Notes under the pieces: generated by a model
The model's database searches: none
What the model saw: only the letters and a program-made list of their open reading frames with translations
What the model was told of the DNA's origin: nothing
Program-made: the position numbers and the translations under genes
From: Rubrivivax sp.
Lineage (GTDB): Bacteria > Pseudomonadota > Gammaproteobacteria > Burkholderiales > Burkholderiaceae_C
DNA length: 64,000 nt
Assembly: GCA_027487905.1 (NCBI GenBank)
Contig: JAIYCR010000040.1
Location: 124,001-188,000, forward strand
Direction: 5' to 3'
In this document: positions 1 to 9,042 of the stretch, in pieces
Numbering within the stretch: position 1 is the first letter of the stretch
Layout of the letters: each line of letters opens with the position of its first letter

Positions 1-259
1 TGTTGAATCGGGCAGCATCGGCCATCTCGGCCGGATCGGTGCCGGCGATCTGCACCGCGATCGGCGCGGATTCGCCCTCGTGGTCCATCCGTCGGCGGGT
101 CTTGCGGCTGTCGCGCAGGCCCGGCTGGGAGGTGACCATCTCGCTCACGGCATAACCCGCGCCCAGGCTGCGGCACAGCTGCCGGAAAGGGCGGTCGGTC
201 ACACCGGCCATCGGCGCGACGAACAGGCGGTTGGACACCGCGTGCGGGCCGATGAACAT
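1..259 (-). CDS. dusB: tRNA-dihydrouridine synthase B, 5' part only
   Basis: Reading on the minus strand from an ATG at 259 gives MFIGPHAVSNRLFVAPMAGV and then TDRPFRQLCRSLGAG, the FMN-binding amino end of bacterial DusB, which reduces uridine to dihydrouridine in the tRNA D-loop. The AP[M]AGVTD motif and the following SEMV stretch fit the TIM-barrel start. About 86 codons are present and the gene runs off the left edge. A TATACT minus-10-like hexamer lies on this strand at 295-290. In relatives dusB is followed by fis and purH, which would lie outside the window. Confidence 0.85.
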   Translation of the reverse strand, partial: MFIGPHAVSNRLFVAPMAGVTDRPFRQLCRSLGAGYAVSEMVTSQPGLRDSRKTRRRMDHEGESAPIAVQIAGTDPAEMADAARFN

Positions 260-401
260 CGGGTGGGCTCGGGAAAAACGAAGGCGCCGAGTATATCGGC
301 GGCACCCTGGGTGCAGGCGCGCCGGGCTGCCCCGGGGGCTGCGATGATCCGCGGCTGCGCGGCAAGCCCTGGCGGGCGCTGATCCTGCCGGAACCCCCTT
401 C

Positions 402-887
402 ATGAACGAATGGCTGACCTCGGTCCTGTCTTTGCTGGCCCTGCCCCAGTTCGGCTTGAGCACGGTGTTCGTCGTGGCCTTCGTGTCGGCGACGCTGCTG
501 CCCATGGGCTCGGAGCCCGCGGTGTTCGGGCTGGTCAAGCTCAACCCCGACCTCTTCTGGCCGGCGGTGCTGGTGGCCACCGCCGGCAACACGCTGGGCG
601 GGGCGGTGTCCTGGTGGATGGGCTACGGGGCCGAGCGCGCCTGGGAGCGGGTCACCCACAAGCGGCTCGAGGCCCGCGCGCTGGTGTGGCTGCAGCGGCT
701 GGGCCCCAAGGCCTGCCTGCTGAGCTGGCTGCCGGCCATCGGCGACCCGCTGTGTGCGGTGGCTGGCTGGCTGCGCCTGCCCTTCTGGCCCTGCGTGGCC
801 TACATGGCCGTGGGCAAGTTCTTCCGCTATGTGTTGATGACCGCGGCCTTGCTGTGGGTCTTCCCGGGCGGCTTCTCGCTCGGGTAG
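402..887 (+). CDS. YqaA-family inner membrane protein
   Basis: A 161-residue protein with several hydrophobic segments (about residues 18-35, 45-68 and 125-155). The order is typical of the YqaA branch of the DedA/VTT (SNARE-associated) fold: PMGSEPAVF near the amino end, a GNTLGG turn around residues 62-67, and GDPLCAVAGWLRL before the last helix. The exact role is unknown; DedA-superfamily proteins are linked to lipid scrambling and envelope homeostasis. The 3' end overlaps the convergent patatin gene by about 60 bases. Confidence 0.8.
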   Translation: MNEWLTSVLSLLALPQFGLSTVFVVAFVSATLLPMGSEPAVFGLVKLNPDLFWPAVLVATAGNTLGGAVSWWMGYGAERAWERVTHKRLEARALVWLQRLGPKACLLSWLPAIGDPLCAVAGWLRLPFWPCVAYMAVGKFFRYVLMTAALLWVFPGGFSLG

Positions 888-2155
888 GCACCTTGCGATG
901 CCAGTTGGCGCTCCAGCTGGTCGAGCACGGCATGCAGCCGGTCCAGGCTTTGCAGCGGTGACGGTGCGGGCGGGGGCTGCCGTCCGCGCGAGCGGGGCCC
1001 CGGCCGGGGCACCCGGCCGGTGGCGGGGTCCAGGCGATCGGCCGCCTCCAGCACCGCGCCGTTGAGCCGCAGGCCGTGCCGCAGCAGCAGGCCGTCGAGC
1101 TCGCCGCGGCGTCTGGCCAAGGTGTGCAGCGTGCGGCGGTAGGCGTGGGTGGCCAGTGCGCTGCGCTGGGCATAGCCGAAGGTGCCCGCCATGAACAGCG
1201 CCGGGTCGCGGTGGTCGGGCTCGAACAGCAGGATGGTGGTGTCCGGGTGGGTGTGCTCGTAGGACTTCATGCCCAGCTCCAGCCGCGAATGGATCAGCGT
1301 GCGAAGCGTCTGAGCCAGGACGATGGGCAGGCCGCCTTCGACCAGGCGGGGGATGGACGCGGTCGCGTGCCGGCCGGCCCGGCTGGATGACCCGGACGGC
1401 GCAACCGGCGAAGCGCTGGCATCGAAAGGCACGAGCGGGTTCAGGCAGATCAGCAGGTCCAGGCCCTCGTCGAGCAGCACCGACGCGTGCAGCGTCTTCT
1501 TCAGCGCGCCGTCCACGTAGTGCCGACCGGCGATCTCGACCGGGGGATAAAGACCGGGCAGCGCCGCGCTGGCCTGCACCGCCCGGGAGATGGGCACGTC
1601 GTCATGGCCAGGCAGGCCGAAGGGCATGGACTCGCCAGAGTCCAGGTCGGTGGCCACCAGCACCAGGCGGCGGCTCAGCCGCCGGAAGTCGTTGCTGCGC
1701 CCGGGCTGGGCAAACAGTTCGCTCAGCCTGCGGTGGATGCCTTCGTTGGACAGCAGCCCTGACGGCAGCGCCGCACCGAGCATGCGCAGCGCGCCGGCAG
1801 GCGCCACATCGCCCAGCGCCAGTCGCCAGGCGGCGCTGGCCATGAGCCGCGGCAGCAGGGCCAGGCGGCTGCCGTACTCCCGCCAGGCCGGCCTGAGCAG
1901 CAGGTCGGCATCGAAGATGTCTTCCGGGTCGCCGTCGTTGGCGATGAAGGACGCCCACAGGTCGCGCGGGGTGAGGCCGTTGGCAAGGGCCGCCGCGAGA
2001 AAGCCGCCGGCGGAGACGCCGACGAAGCTGTCGCAGTGCTTCAGCGGCCGGCCGACGAGGGCGTCGTCCAGCGCGCACAAGGCACCGATTTCATAGATGG
2101 CGCCGAAGGGCCCGCCCCCGGCGAGCGCCATGCCAATGCGGGCCGGAGTGGGCAT
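827..2155 (-). CDS. patatin-like phospholipase
   Basis: A 442-residue protein with the patatin catalytic plan: oxyanion loop GGGPFG at residues 13-18, nucleophile elbow G-V-S48-A-G at 46-50, and the Asp of the Ser-Asp dyad in D215-G-A. This predicts acyl hydrolase activity on membrane or storage lipids. No signal peptide is visible, so a cytoplasmic location is likely. The C-terminal ~80 residues are Arg/Pro-rich and look disordered. It is transcribed toward yqaA. The phasin gene lies upstream on the same strand, so a role in lipid or PHA turnover is possible but unproven. Confidence 0.85.
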   Translation of the reverse strand: MPTPARIGMALAGGGPFGAIYEIGALCALDDALVGRPLKHCDSFVGVSAGGFLAAALANGLTPRDLWASFIANDGDPEDIFDADLLLRPAWREYGSRLALLPRLMASAAWRLALGDVAPAGALRMLGAALPSGLLSNEGIHRRLSELFAQPGRSNDFRRLSRRLVLVATDLDSGESMPFGLPGHDDVPISRAVQASAALPGLYPPVEIAGRHYVDGALKKTLHASVLLDEGLDLLICLNPLVPFDASASPVAPSGSSSRAGRHATASIPRLVEGGLPIVLAQTLRTLIHSRLELGMKSYEHTHPDTTILLFEPDHRDPALFMAGTFGYAQRSALATHAYRRTLHTLARRRGELDGLLLRHGLRLNGAVLEAADRLDPATGRVPRPGPRSRGRQPPPAPSPLQSLDRLHAVLDQLERQLASQGAYPSEKPPGKTHSKAAVINT

Positions 2156-2234
2156 CGGGCAGGTTTCGAGGCCGCGCTGCGGTGCCTGCGAGTCAGGCGA
2201 GCGGTGCGGACTTCATCGGTGCTTCGGGCGGGCG

Positions 2235-2879
2235 TCAGGCGGCCTTGCGGGCCGCGCGGCGGCGGGAGGTCGGGGCCGGGGTCGGGGCCGGGGCCAGCGC
2301 GGGTGCGGGCGTGGGCGCAGGGGGCGCGGCGATCGCTGCACCAGCCGGCCGCTTGCGGCTGGCGGTGCGGGCGGCTGGCGACGTGACCGCACCCGCCTTG
2401 GACGCAGCGGCGCGCGGCTTGCGCGTGGCGGCGGGCCGGGCCGAGGACGAGCCACTGAGTCGGTCGACCGCCGCGGCCAGCGCGTCGATGCGGGCCACCA
2501 GCGTGTCGTAGTCCTTGCGGCTGGGCACCCCCAGCTTGTTCTGGGCGCGCGCCACACGCTCCTCGAAGATGGATTCGAGCTTGTCCCAGTGCTGGCCGGC
2601 CTTGCCGGTGATGCCGTCGGCCATGTGGCTCATCTTGTCGGTGACGCCACCGATGCGGTCCTCGGCGGTGGCCTGGGTGCGCTTTTGCAGACGGGCGCCT
2701 TCCTTGACCAGCGCCTCGTAGATCTTGCCGCCCTCTTCCTGGGCCTTGGCGAAGGCGCCCAGCCCGGCCAGCCAGATCTGGTTGGCCGAACCCTTGATGG
2801 TCGCCGCCAGCTCGCTGTCCGCCGCCGCCGTGGACGACGACGCCTTGCGTTCGGCCATCTTCTGAAGCTTCTTCACCAT
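2235..2879 (-). CDS. phasin family / PHA granule-associated protein
   Basis: The start is the ATG at 2879 (MVKKLQKMAE), preceded by AAGGGAG at good spacing; an upstream in-frame ATG at 2942 has no such site. The first ~145 residues form a helical region with the phasin-type GSANQIWLAGLGAFAKAQEE and EGARLQKRTQ stretches. The remainder is an Ala/Pro/Lys/Arg-rich tail like those of PHA granule-associated proteins that also bind DNA or regulators. It probably coats polyhydroxyalkanoate granules. No PHA synthase is in the window. Confidence 0.85.
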   Translation of the reverse strand: MVKKLQKMAERKASSSTAAADSELAATIKGSANQIWLAGLGAFAKAQEEGGKIYEALVKEGARLQKRTQATAEDRIGGVTDKMSHMADGITGKAGQHWDKLESIFEERVARAQNKLGVPSRKDYDTLVARIDALAAAVDRLSGSSSARPAATRKPRAAASKAGAVTSPAARTASRKRPAGAAIAAPPAPTPAPALAPAPTPAPTSRRRAARKAA

Positions 2880-3155
2880 GATTCGATCTCCCTTGGGATG
2901 CAGGTTCTGGAGGCCCGCTGGGGCGCCGTGCAGGGCGTCCAAGGGGTGAAACGACTATAGGAGCGCGACGCCTGGCCGGGGGAGTCGCTTCTAGGCCTGC
3001 CCGTCTATGGCCCGCCCGAGGCGTTCGGCCCCTGCGTCCATCGGCTTTCTCCGGGAAACCATCGTCGGGTGCGGATGCCGGATTGAAGAAGAATCTCCGC
3101 CGTCCCTTCTCCAGGGCGGCCCGGCGCGGGCGGCCCCGAACCTCCAGGAGCCCGC

Positions 3156-5162
3156 ATGCACTACTTCGTCACCGGCGCGTCCGGCTTCATCGGCAAGCGC
3201 CTGGTCAAGGCCCTGCTCGCCCGACGCGGAACGTCGGTGTCCTTCCTGGTCCGTCCGGGCAGCGAGGACAAGGTGTCCGCGTTGATGGGCTACTGGGGTG
3301 CGGCCAAGGGCCGTGTGACACCCGTCACCGGCGACCTGACCGAAAAGCGCCTGGGTGTCGCGGCCGATGCGCTCAAGGCGCTGAAGGGGCAGGTGGACGC
3401 GGTCTACCACCTCGCGGCGGTCTACGACCTCGATGCCGACGAGGACAGCCAGGTGCGGGTGAACGTCGAGGGCACGCGCAACCTGGTGGAGTTCGCGCAG
3501 GCGGTTCAGGCCCGGCACCTGCACCATGTGTCGTCGATCGCGGCGGCGGGCCTGTACGAAGGCGTGTTCCGCGAGGACATGTTCGACGAGGCCGAGGGCC
3601 TGGACCACCCCTACTTCATGACCAAGCACGAGAGCGAGAAGATCGTGCGGCGCGAGTGCAAGCTGCCTTGGACCATCTACCGGCCCGCCGCGGTGGTGGG
3701 CGACAGCCGCACCGGCGAGATGGACAAGATCGACGGCCCTTACTACTTCTTCAAGCTCATCCAGCGCATGCGGCAGATCCTGCCGCCGTGGATGCCGTCC
3801 ATCGGGCTGGAGGGCGGGCGCATCAACATCGTGCCGGTGGACTTCGTCGTCTCCGCCATCGACCACATCAGCCACCACCACCGCGCGAGCGGCAAGTGCT
3901 TCCACCTGGTCGACCCGATGGGCTACCGGGTGGGCGACGTGCTGGACATCTTCGGCCGCGCAGCCCACGCGCCCAGGATGAACGTCTTCGTGAATGCCGC
4001 GCTGCTGGGCTTCATCCCGAAGAGCGTGAAGAAAGGGCTGATGGCACTGGCCCCGGTGCGGCGCGTGCGCGCCGCGGTGATGAAGGACCTCGGGCTGCCC
4101 GAGGACATCCTGACCTTCGTGAACTACCCCACCCGATTCGACCGTCGGGAGACGGACGCCGCGCTCCAGGGCAGCGGCATCGAATGCCCGAACCTGAAGG
4201 ACTACGCCTGGCGGCTGTGGGACTACTGGGAACGCCACCTGGACCCGGCGCTCTTCATCGACCGCAGCCTCAAGGGGGCGGTGGGCGGCAAGGTGGTGCT
4301 GGTCACCGGCGGCAGTTCGGGCATCGGCCTGGCCGCGGCGTGCAAGTTCGCCGAGGCCGGCGCCGTCACGCTGATCTGCGCCCGCGAGCAGTCCAAGCTC
4401 GACGAGGCGGTGACGGAAATCGCTGCGCATGCAAAGGCCCGGGGCGTGGCCGCGCCAAGGGTGCACGCCTACAGCGTGGACATCGCCGACCCGCAGGGAT
4501 GCGCGGCCTTCCTGGCCACAATCGAGGCCGAGCACGGCGGGGTGGATTTCCTCATCAACAACGCCGGCCGCTCGATCCGCCGGGCCATCGAGGCCAGCTA
4601 CGACCGCTTCCACGACTTCGAGCGCACGATGCAGCTGAACTACTTCGGCTGCCTGCGCGTCACCATGGGCCTGCTGCCCGGCATGGTGAAGAAGCGCCGC
4701 GGCCATGTGGTGAACATCAGCTCCATCGGCGTGCTGACCAACGCGCCACGCTTTTCCGCCTATGTGGCCAGCAAGGCGGCCCTGGACGCCTGGACCCGCT
4801 GCGCGTCCAGCGAATACGCCGACCAGGGCATCACCTTCACCACCATCAACATGCCGCTGGTGCGAACGCCCATGATCGCGCCCACCAAGATCTACAACAA
4901 CGTGCCCACGCTGGCGCCGGAGGAGGCGGCCGACATGATTGCGCAGGCCTGCGTGGACAAGCCGGTGCGCATCGCCACCCGGCTCGGTATCGCCGGCGAG
5001 CTGCTGCACGCGGCCTCGCCGCGCATCGCGCAGATCGTGATGAACACGAGCTTCCGGATGTTCCCCGACAGCGACGCCGCCAAGGGCGAGAAGGGCGACA
5101 AGCCGAGGCTGAGCGCCGAGGCGATGGCACTGCAGCAGATGATGCGCGGCATCCACTTCTGA
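3156..5162 (+). CDS. two-domain fatty acyl-CoA reductase (SDR-SDR fusion)
   Basis: A 668-residue fusion of two Rossmann dehydrogenases. The N-terminal half is an extended SDR/epimerase-like domain (GASGFIG at 7-13, YxxxK at Y153/K157). The C-terminal half is a classical SDR (TGGSSGIG at 384-391, YxxxK at Y536/K540). This matches the bacterial alcohol-forming fatty acyl-CoA reductases of Marinobacter and the mycobacterial Acr type, which take acyl-CoA through aldehyde to fatty alcohol with NADPH. An AGGAG ribosome site precedes the ATG. It appears monocistronic. The substrate chain length cannot be told from the sequence. Confidence 0.8.
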   Translation: MHYFVTGASGFIGKRLVKALLARRGTSVSFLVRPGSEDKVSALMGYWGAAKGRVTPVTGDLTEKRLGVAADALKALKGQVDAVYHLAAVYDLDADEDSQVRVNVEGTRNLVEFAQAVQARHLHHVSSIAAAGLYEGVFREDMFDEAEGLDHPYFMTKHESEKIVRRECKLPWTIYRPAAVVGDSRTGEMDKIDGPYYFFKLIQRMRQILPPWMPSIGLEGGRINIVPVDFVVSAIDHISHHHRASGKCFHLVDPMGYRVGDVLDIFGRAAHAPRMNVFVNAALLGFIPKSVKKGLMALAPVRRVRAAVMKDLGLPEDILTFVNYPTRFDRRETDAALQGSGIECPNLKDYAWRLWDYWERHLDPALFIDRSLKGAVGGKVVLVTGGSSGIGLAAACKFAEAGAVTLICAREQSKLDEAVTEIAAHAKARGVAAPRVHAYSVDIADPQGCAAFLATIEAEHGGVDFLINNAGRSIRRAIEASYDRFHDFERTMQLNYFGCLRVTMGLLPGMVKKRRGHVVNISSIGVLTNAPRFSAYVASKAALDAWTRCASSEYADQGITFTTINMPLVRTPMIAPTKIYNNVPTLAPEEAADMIAQACVDKPVRIATRLGIAGELLHAASPRIAQIVMNTSFRMFPDSDAAKGEKGDKPRLSAEAMALQQMMRGIHF

Positions 5163-5170
5163 TGCCTGAG

Positions 5171-5209
5171 GCCTGAGGCCTCAGGCGCTGAAGGCGCCCG
5201 TCCGGGCGC
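5171..5209. terminator. paired hairpins between convergent genes
   Basis: Two inverted repeats lie back to back between the ends of the acyl-CoA reductase and TPR genes. The first is a perfect palindrome at 5171-5186 (GCCTGAGGCCTCAGGC). The second is GCGCCC-GTCC-GGGCGC at 5194-5209. Neither is followed by a clear T-run, so this is a plausible but weak bidirectional terminator. Confidence 0.4.
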
Positions 5210-5235
5210 TGCGGACCCGGGCCGGGTGTGCTTCG

Positions 5236-6009
5236 TCAGTCGTCGAGCTCGGCGCGCGCCATCTCCACGTCCAGCCGCTCCATCGCGTCCGCCGGGTCGC
5301 AGGCGGCGGCCTCCGCGTACAGGCGCTCGGCCTCCTTCATGCGCTTGTCGCCTTCGAGCATCACCAGCCCGTTGGCGTACTCGATGCGGGCGATGGCACT
5401 GGCGGGGTTGAGCTCGAGCGCCCGCTTGAAAAGCTTGAGGCCCGTGGCAGTGTCGGCTCCCTGCGTCTTGCCCAGCAGCTTGCCCACCTTGTCGATCACC
5501 TCCGCATGGAAGGCGCCCAGTGCGACGTGGGCATCGGCATGGGCGGGTTCGAGCTGTATGGTCTTCTCCAGCGCGCCACGCACCTTGGCGCCCAGCCCCT
5601 GGGCGAGCGCCTTGGCCACGCTGATGCCCTGGCTGTAGCGGCCCAGCGAATAGGCCATCCAGTAGTGGGCATTCGGGTTGCGCGGCTCGTCGCGCGCCTG
5701 GGCCTCGGCCCGCTCGGCCACGGCCTGGAACAGCGCCAGCCTGTCGTCCTCGTCGTCGACGAGGTAGGTGGCGTACATCGCCTGGGCCTTGTTGGCCACG
5801 GTGATCCCCGCGCCTGCGGCCTTCAGGCCCACGTCATGCGCCTGCTGGAATTCGCCTGCATGGAAGTGGATCCACGCCTGCTGCACCGCGGCGTCGGCTG
5901 GCCAGGGCTCGGCATCGCCCACATGCAGCCGGGCCCAATGCTTCTTCAGGCTGGCCGGCGTGCGGCGGTAGGCGGCTTCGGGGTGGGGGAAGGGTTTCCA
6001 GGTTGCCAT
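5236..6009 (-). CDS. TPR-repeat protein
   Basis: The start is the ATG at 6009 (MATWKPFPHPEAAYRR), which has GGAGGAG upstream; an in-frame ATG at 6093 would run into the TetR gene and lacks this site. The 257-residue product is helical with TPR-like repeats, for example NPNAHYWMAYSLGRY, AHADAHVALGAFHAEV and NPASAIARIEYANGLVML. There is no signal peptide and no catalytic motif. The function is unknown; it is probably a scaffolding protein. Confidence 0.75.
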   Translation of the reverse strand: MATWKPFPHPEAAYRRTPASLKKHWARLHVGDAEPWPADAAVQQAWIHFHAGEFQQAHDVGLKAAGAGITVANKAQAMYATYLVDDEDDRLALFQAVAERAEAQARDEPRNPNAHYWMAYSLGRYSQGISVAKALAQGLGAKVRGALEKTIQLEPAHADAHVALGAFHAEVIDKVGKLLGKTQGADTATGLKLFKRALELNPASAIARIEYANGLVMLEGDKRMKEAERLYAEAAACDPADAMERLDVEMARAELDD

Positions 6010-6067
6010 CGCGGGTCTCCTCCGTCGGGGTGTCCAGGGGCGGTGGTCGGGTGCGACGCGGGGCGGT

Positions 6068-6754
6068 TCAGCCTGCGCCCGGCACCCGTGCATAGGGGCC
6101 GATCAGCGCTTGCAGGTGCTCGCGCTGGGCCGCATCGACATAAGGCAGCAGCAGGCTCATCGTGTGGGCCGCGCCCCGCAGCAGCGCCGCCTGGGCCTGC
6201 TCGGGCTCCAGCGCGTGCCGCGGGTCGCGCACGTACTCGTAGCTCAGCCAGTAGGTGAGCACCACCACCATGGCGGTGGCCACCGGCTCGGCCTCGCGCA
6301 GGTGCATGCGCAGCTCGCCGCTGCCGCCCAGCCCCGCCAGCGCCGAGCGCACGGCACGGCCCTTGGCCTGCAGCACCGCCTGGAACTCGCGCTCGAGCAG
6401 CCGGTTCTTGGACAGCAGGTCGTTGAGGTCGCGGTAGAGGAAGCGGTAGTGCCAGACCGTCTCGAAGAGCATGTGGAAGAAGAGCCAGGCGTCCTCCACA
6501 TGACGCACGTCGGGTGCGGCCTTCAGCAGCGGCAGCAGCGCCTTCTGGAAGCGCTCGAACAGCCGGTTGATCAGCTCTTCCTTGGCTGGGTAGTGGTAGT
6601 AGAGGTTGCCCGGGCTGATGTCCAGCTCGGCGGAGATGAGCGTGGTGGACACGTTCGGCTCGCCGAAGCGGTTGAAGAGCTCGAGGCTGACGTCCAGGAT
6701 GCGGTCCGCGGTTCGGCGGGGCGGCGTGGCGTCGGTCGGCTTCTTGCGGGGCAT
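6068..6754 (-). CDS. TetR/AcrR family regulator
   Basis: A 228-residue protein with an N-terminal TetR helix-turn-helix (about residues 15-60: RILDVSLELFNRFGE, then STTLISAELDISPGNLYYHYPAKEELI) and a helical ligand-binding domain. It is divergent from the ABC-2 exporter starting at 6873, with 118 bases between the two starts, so it may control that exporter, itself, or the downstream TPR gene. The ligand is unknown. Confidence 0.85.
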   Translation of the reverse strand: MPRKKPTDATPPRRTADRILDVSLELFNRFGEPNVSTTLISAELDISPGNLYYHYPAKEELINRLFERFQKALLPLLKAAPDVRHVEDAWLFFHMLFETVWHYRFLYRDLNDLLSKNRLLEREFQAVLQAKGRAVRSALAGLGGSGELRMHLREAEPVATAMVVVLTYWLSYEYVRDPRHALEPEQAQAALLRGAAHTMSLLLPYVDAAQREHLQALIGPYARVPGAG

Positions 6755-6872
6755 GGCCAGCCAGTCTAGTTCCAGGCCGGTGCCTCGCCAACGGCGGTTC
6801 TCCCCCAGGGCGGGCCGGTGCGAAGCGACGGGCCCGCCCGGCTCCTACAATGCCGGGTTGAGCCCTGTTCCC

Positions 6873-7805
6873 ATGCCCGCCGTCTCCTTCCTGGACGTCT
6901 CCAAGTCCTTCCTCCCGCCGCGCAAGGGCGGCCGCGAGCCCGTCCAGGCGCTCGACGGCGTCCGGTTCGACATCGAGGCCGGCGAGTTCTTCGGCCTGCT
7001 CGGCCCGAACGGCGCCGGCAAGACCACGCTCATCAGCATCCTGGCGGGCCTGACCCGGGCCACTTCAGGCCGGGTGACGGTGATGGGCCACGACGTCGTG
7101 GACGATTTCGCCGCAGCCCGCCACGCTCTGGGCATCGTGCCGCAGGAACTGGTCTTCGACCCCTTCTTCAGCGTGCGCGAGACGCTGGTGTTCCAGAGCG
7201 GCTACTTCGGCGTGCGCGACAACGCCGCCTGGATCGATGAACTGCTCGAAGGCCTGGGTCTGGCGGACAAGGCGAATGCCAACATGCGGCAGCTCTCCGG
7301 CGGCATGAAGCGCCGGGTGCTGGTGGCGCAGGCGCTGGTGCACCGGCCTCCCGTCATCGTGCTGGACGAGCCAACGGCCGGCGTGGACGTGGAGTTGCGC
7401 CAGACGCTGTGGAAGTTCATCGGCCAGCTGAACAAGCGCGGCCACACCGTCCTGCTCACCACCCACTACCTCGAGGAGGCCGAGGCGCTGTGCGGGCGCA
7501 TCGCCATGCTCAAGCGGGGGCGGGTGGTGGCGCTGGACCGCACCTCGGCGCTGCTCGCCGGAACGGCCAGCACCATGCTGCGCTTCAAGACCGACGCGGC
7601 GCTGCCGGCCGCCGTGGCCGAGCGCGCCCGGGTGACCGGGCGCATCGTGCAGGTCAAGGCCCGCGATGCGGCGGAGGTGGAGTCCACGCTGGCGGCGCTT
7701 CGCCTGGCCGGCGTGGCGCCCGAGGACCTGGAGATCGGTCGCGCCGACCTCGAGGACGTGTTCCTGGACATCATGAAGGCCGATTCGGCCCGGGAGGCCG
7801 CATGA
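6873..7805 (+). CDS. ABC-2 type exporter, ATP-binding subunit
   Basis: The start at ATG 6873 follows a TACAAT hexamer (6846-6851); longer in-frame starts enter the TetR gene. The 310-residue NBD has Walker A GPNGAGKT (44-51), signature LSGGMKRR and Walker B VIVLDEPTAGVD, followed by the H-loop in LLTTHYLEEAE. The C-terminal extension is typical of drug, polysaccharide or NodI-like ABC-2 ATPases. Its stop overlaps the start of the permease gene (ATGA), so the two are co-translated. Confidence 0.9.
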   Translation: MPAVSFLDVSKSFLPPRKGGREPVQALDGVRFDIEAGEFFGLLGPNGAGKTTLISILAGLTRATSGRVTVMGHDVVDDFAAARHALGIVPQELVFDPFFSVRETLVFQSGYFGVRDNAAWIDELLEGLGLADKANANMRQLSGGMKRRVLVAQALVHRPPVIVLDEPTAGVDVELRQTLWKFIGQLNKRGHTVLLTTHYLEEAEALCGRIAMLKRGRVVALDRTSALLAGTASTMLRFKTDAALPAAVAERARVTGRIVQVKARDAAEVESTLAALRLAGVAPEDLEIGRADLEDVFLDIMKADSAREAA

Positions 7806-8608
7806 GCACCCCCCTGCCGGCGACCGCCGCGGCGCCGCGCCGCCATGGCGCCTTCGAAGGCGCCGGCATGCTCTTCCGCAAGGAAGTGCTGCGTTTCTGG
7901 AAAGTGAGTTTCCAGACGGTGGCAGCGCCCGTGCTCACCGCGCTGCTCTACCTGCTCATCTTCGGTCACGTGCTCGAAGACCATGTGCAGGTCTTCGACG
8001 GCGTGGGCTACACCAGCTTCCTGGTGCCCGGCCTGGTGATGATGAGCGTGTTGCAGAACGCCTTCGCCAACAGCAGCTCCAGCCTCATCCAGAGCAAGAT
8101 CACCGGCAACCTGGTGTTCCTGCTGGTCACGCCGCTGGCGCCTCGGTCCTGGTTCGTGGCCTATGTCGGCGCGTCGGTGGTGCGCGGGCTGGTGGTGGGC
8201 AGCGGCGTGCTGTTCGTCACCGTGTGGTTCGTGCCGCTGCAGATGGCGCACCCGCTGTGGGTGCTGGCCTTTGCGGCGCTGGGCGCCGCGCTCATGGGCG
8301 CGCTCGGCCTGATCGCCGGCCTGTGGGCCGACAAGTTCGACCAGATCGCCGCCTTCCAGAACTTCGTGATCATGCCCATGACCTTCCTGTCGGGCGTGTT
8401 CTATTCGGTGCACTCGCTGCCGGGCTTCTGGCAGACGGCCAGCCACCTGAACCCCTTCTTCTACGTGATCGACGGCTTCCGCCATGGGTTCTTCGGCGTC
8501 AGCGACACCACGCCCTGGCTGAGCCTTGGCATCACCGCCGGCGCGGTGCTGCTGGTCTTCACCCTGGCGCTGCAGTTGCTGCGCTCGGGCTACAAGATCC
8601 GCCCCTGA
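7802..8608 (+). CDS. ABC-2 type exporter, permease subunit
   Basis: A 268-residue integral membrane protein with about six transmembrane helices and the ABC-2 signature region (LADKFDQIAAFQNFVIMPMT-type stretch, then FLSGVFYS and LNPFFYVIDGFRHG). It is the NodJ/DrrB/YadH-like membrane partner of the ATPase just upstream (4-base overlap). The substrate is not predictable. In related genomes this pair also precedes bolA and murA. Confidence 0.9.
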   Translation: MSTPLPATAAAPRRHGAFEGAGMLFRKEVLRFWKVSFQTVAAPVLTALLYLLIFGHVLEDHVQVFDGVGYTSFLVPGLVMMSVLQNAFANSSSSLIQSKITGNLVFLLVTPLAPRSWFVAYVGASVVRGLVVGSGVLFVTVWFVPLQMAHPLWVLAFAALGAALMGALGLIAGLWADKFDQIAAFQNFVIMPMTFLSGVFYSVHSLPGFWQTASHLNPFFYVIDGFRHGFFGVSDTTPWLSLGITAGAVLLVFTLALQLLRSGYKIRP

Positions 8609-8609
8609 A

Positions 8610-8615
8610 TAGAAT
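8610..8615 (+). promoter_or_regulatory. minus-10-like hexamer 9 bases before bolA
   Basis: TAGAAT at 8610-8615 lies just after the permease stop and nine bases before the bolA ATG, with no Shine-Dalgarno motif between. If it is used, transcription would begin at or next to the start codon. No convincing minus-35 is visible. Confidence 0.35.
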
Positions 8616-8624
8616 CAGGCCATC

Positions 8625-8900
8625 ATGAGTGAGCCGACGGCTGCCGATGTGCAGCGATTCATCGCCCAGGGCCTGCCCTGCGAACACCTCGAGGTCGAGG
8701 GCGACGGGCGGCATTTCTTCGCCACCATCGTCTCCGCCGAATTCGACGGCAGCAGCCGCGTGGCGCGACACCAGCGGGTCTACCGCGCGCTGGGCGAGCG
8801 CATGCGCGAAGAGATCCACGCCCTGTCCATGAAGACGCTCACCCCCGCGGAGTGGGCGCTGCAGGCGGGCGCCGCCGCGCCCGGCGCCCCGCGCGCCTGA
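8625..8900 (+). CDS. BolA family protein (IbaG-like)
   Basis: A 91-residue protein with the BolA fold. The region [24 protein letters not shown] carries the conserved hydrophobic, Ser-Arg and RH elements, and [11 protein letters not shown] closes the domain. BolA/IbaG proteins pair with monothiol glutaredoxins in iron-sulfur cluster handling; the position before murA matches ibaG in many proteobacteria. The C-terminal 12 residues are Ala/Gly/Pro-rich. Confidence 0.88.
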   Translation: MSEPTAADVQRFIAQGLPCEHLEVEGDGRHFFATIVSAEFDGSSRVARHQRVYRALGERMREEIHALSMKTLTPAEWALQAGAAAPGAPRA

Positions 8901-9042
8901 ACGGCCGGCACCGCGTCCCTTCCGCTTCGGGGTCACGCGGGTCGGCGCTGCTTTCCGCTTGTGCGTCCGATTCGACCTGCCGCCGGTCTCCGAGCTTGCG
9001 CCGTCCTCCACTTTTCGTCCGTCGCCCGATCCGAACCTGCCC

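Noticed and set aside
827-887. Misplaced end of yqaA or patatin
   Set aside because: Both frames are supported by family motifs and simply overlap tail to tail by about 60 bases.
2991-5156. Long minus-strand reading frame of about 720 codons
   Set aside because: It is the opposite strand of the acyl-CoA reductase, with His/Gly/Arg-rich composition typical of antisense frames in GC-rich DNA and no recognisable motif.
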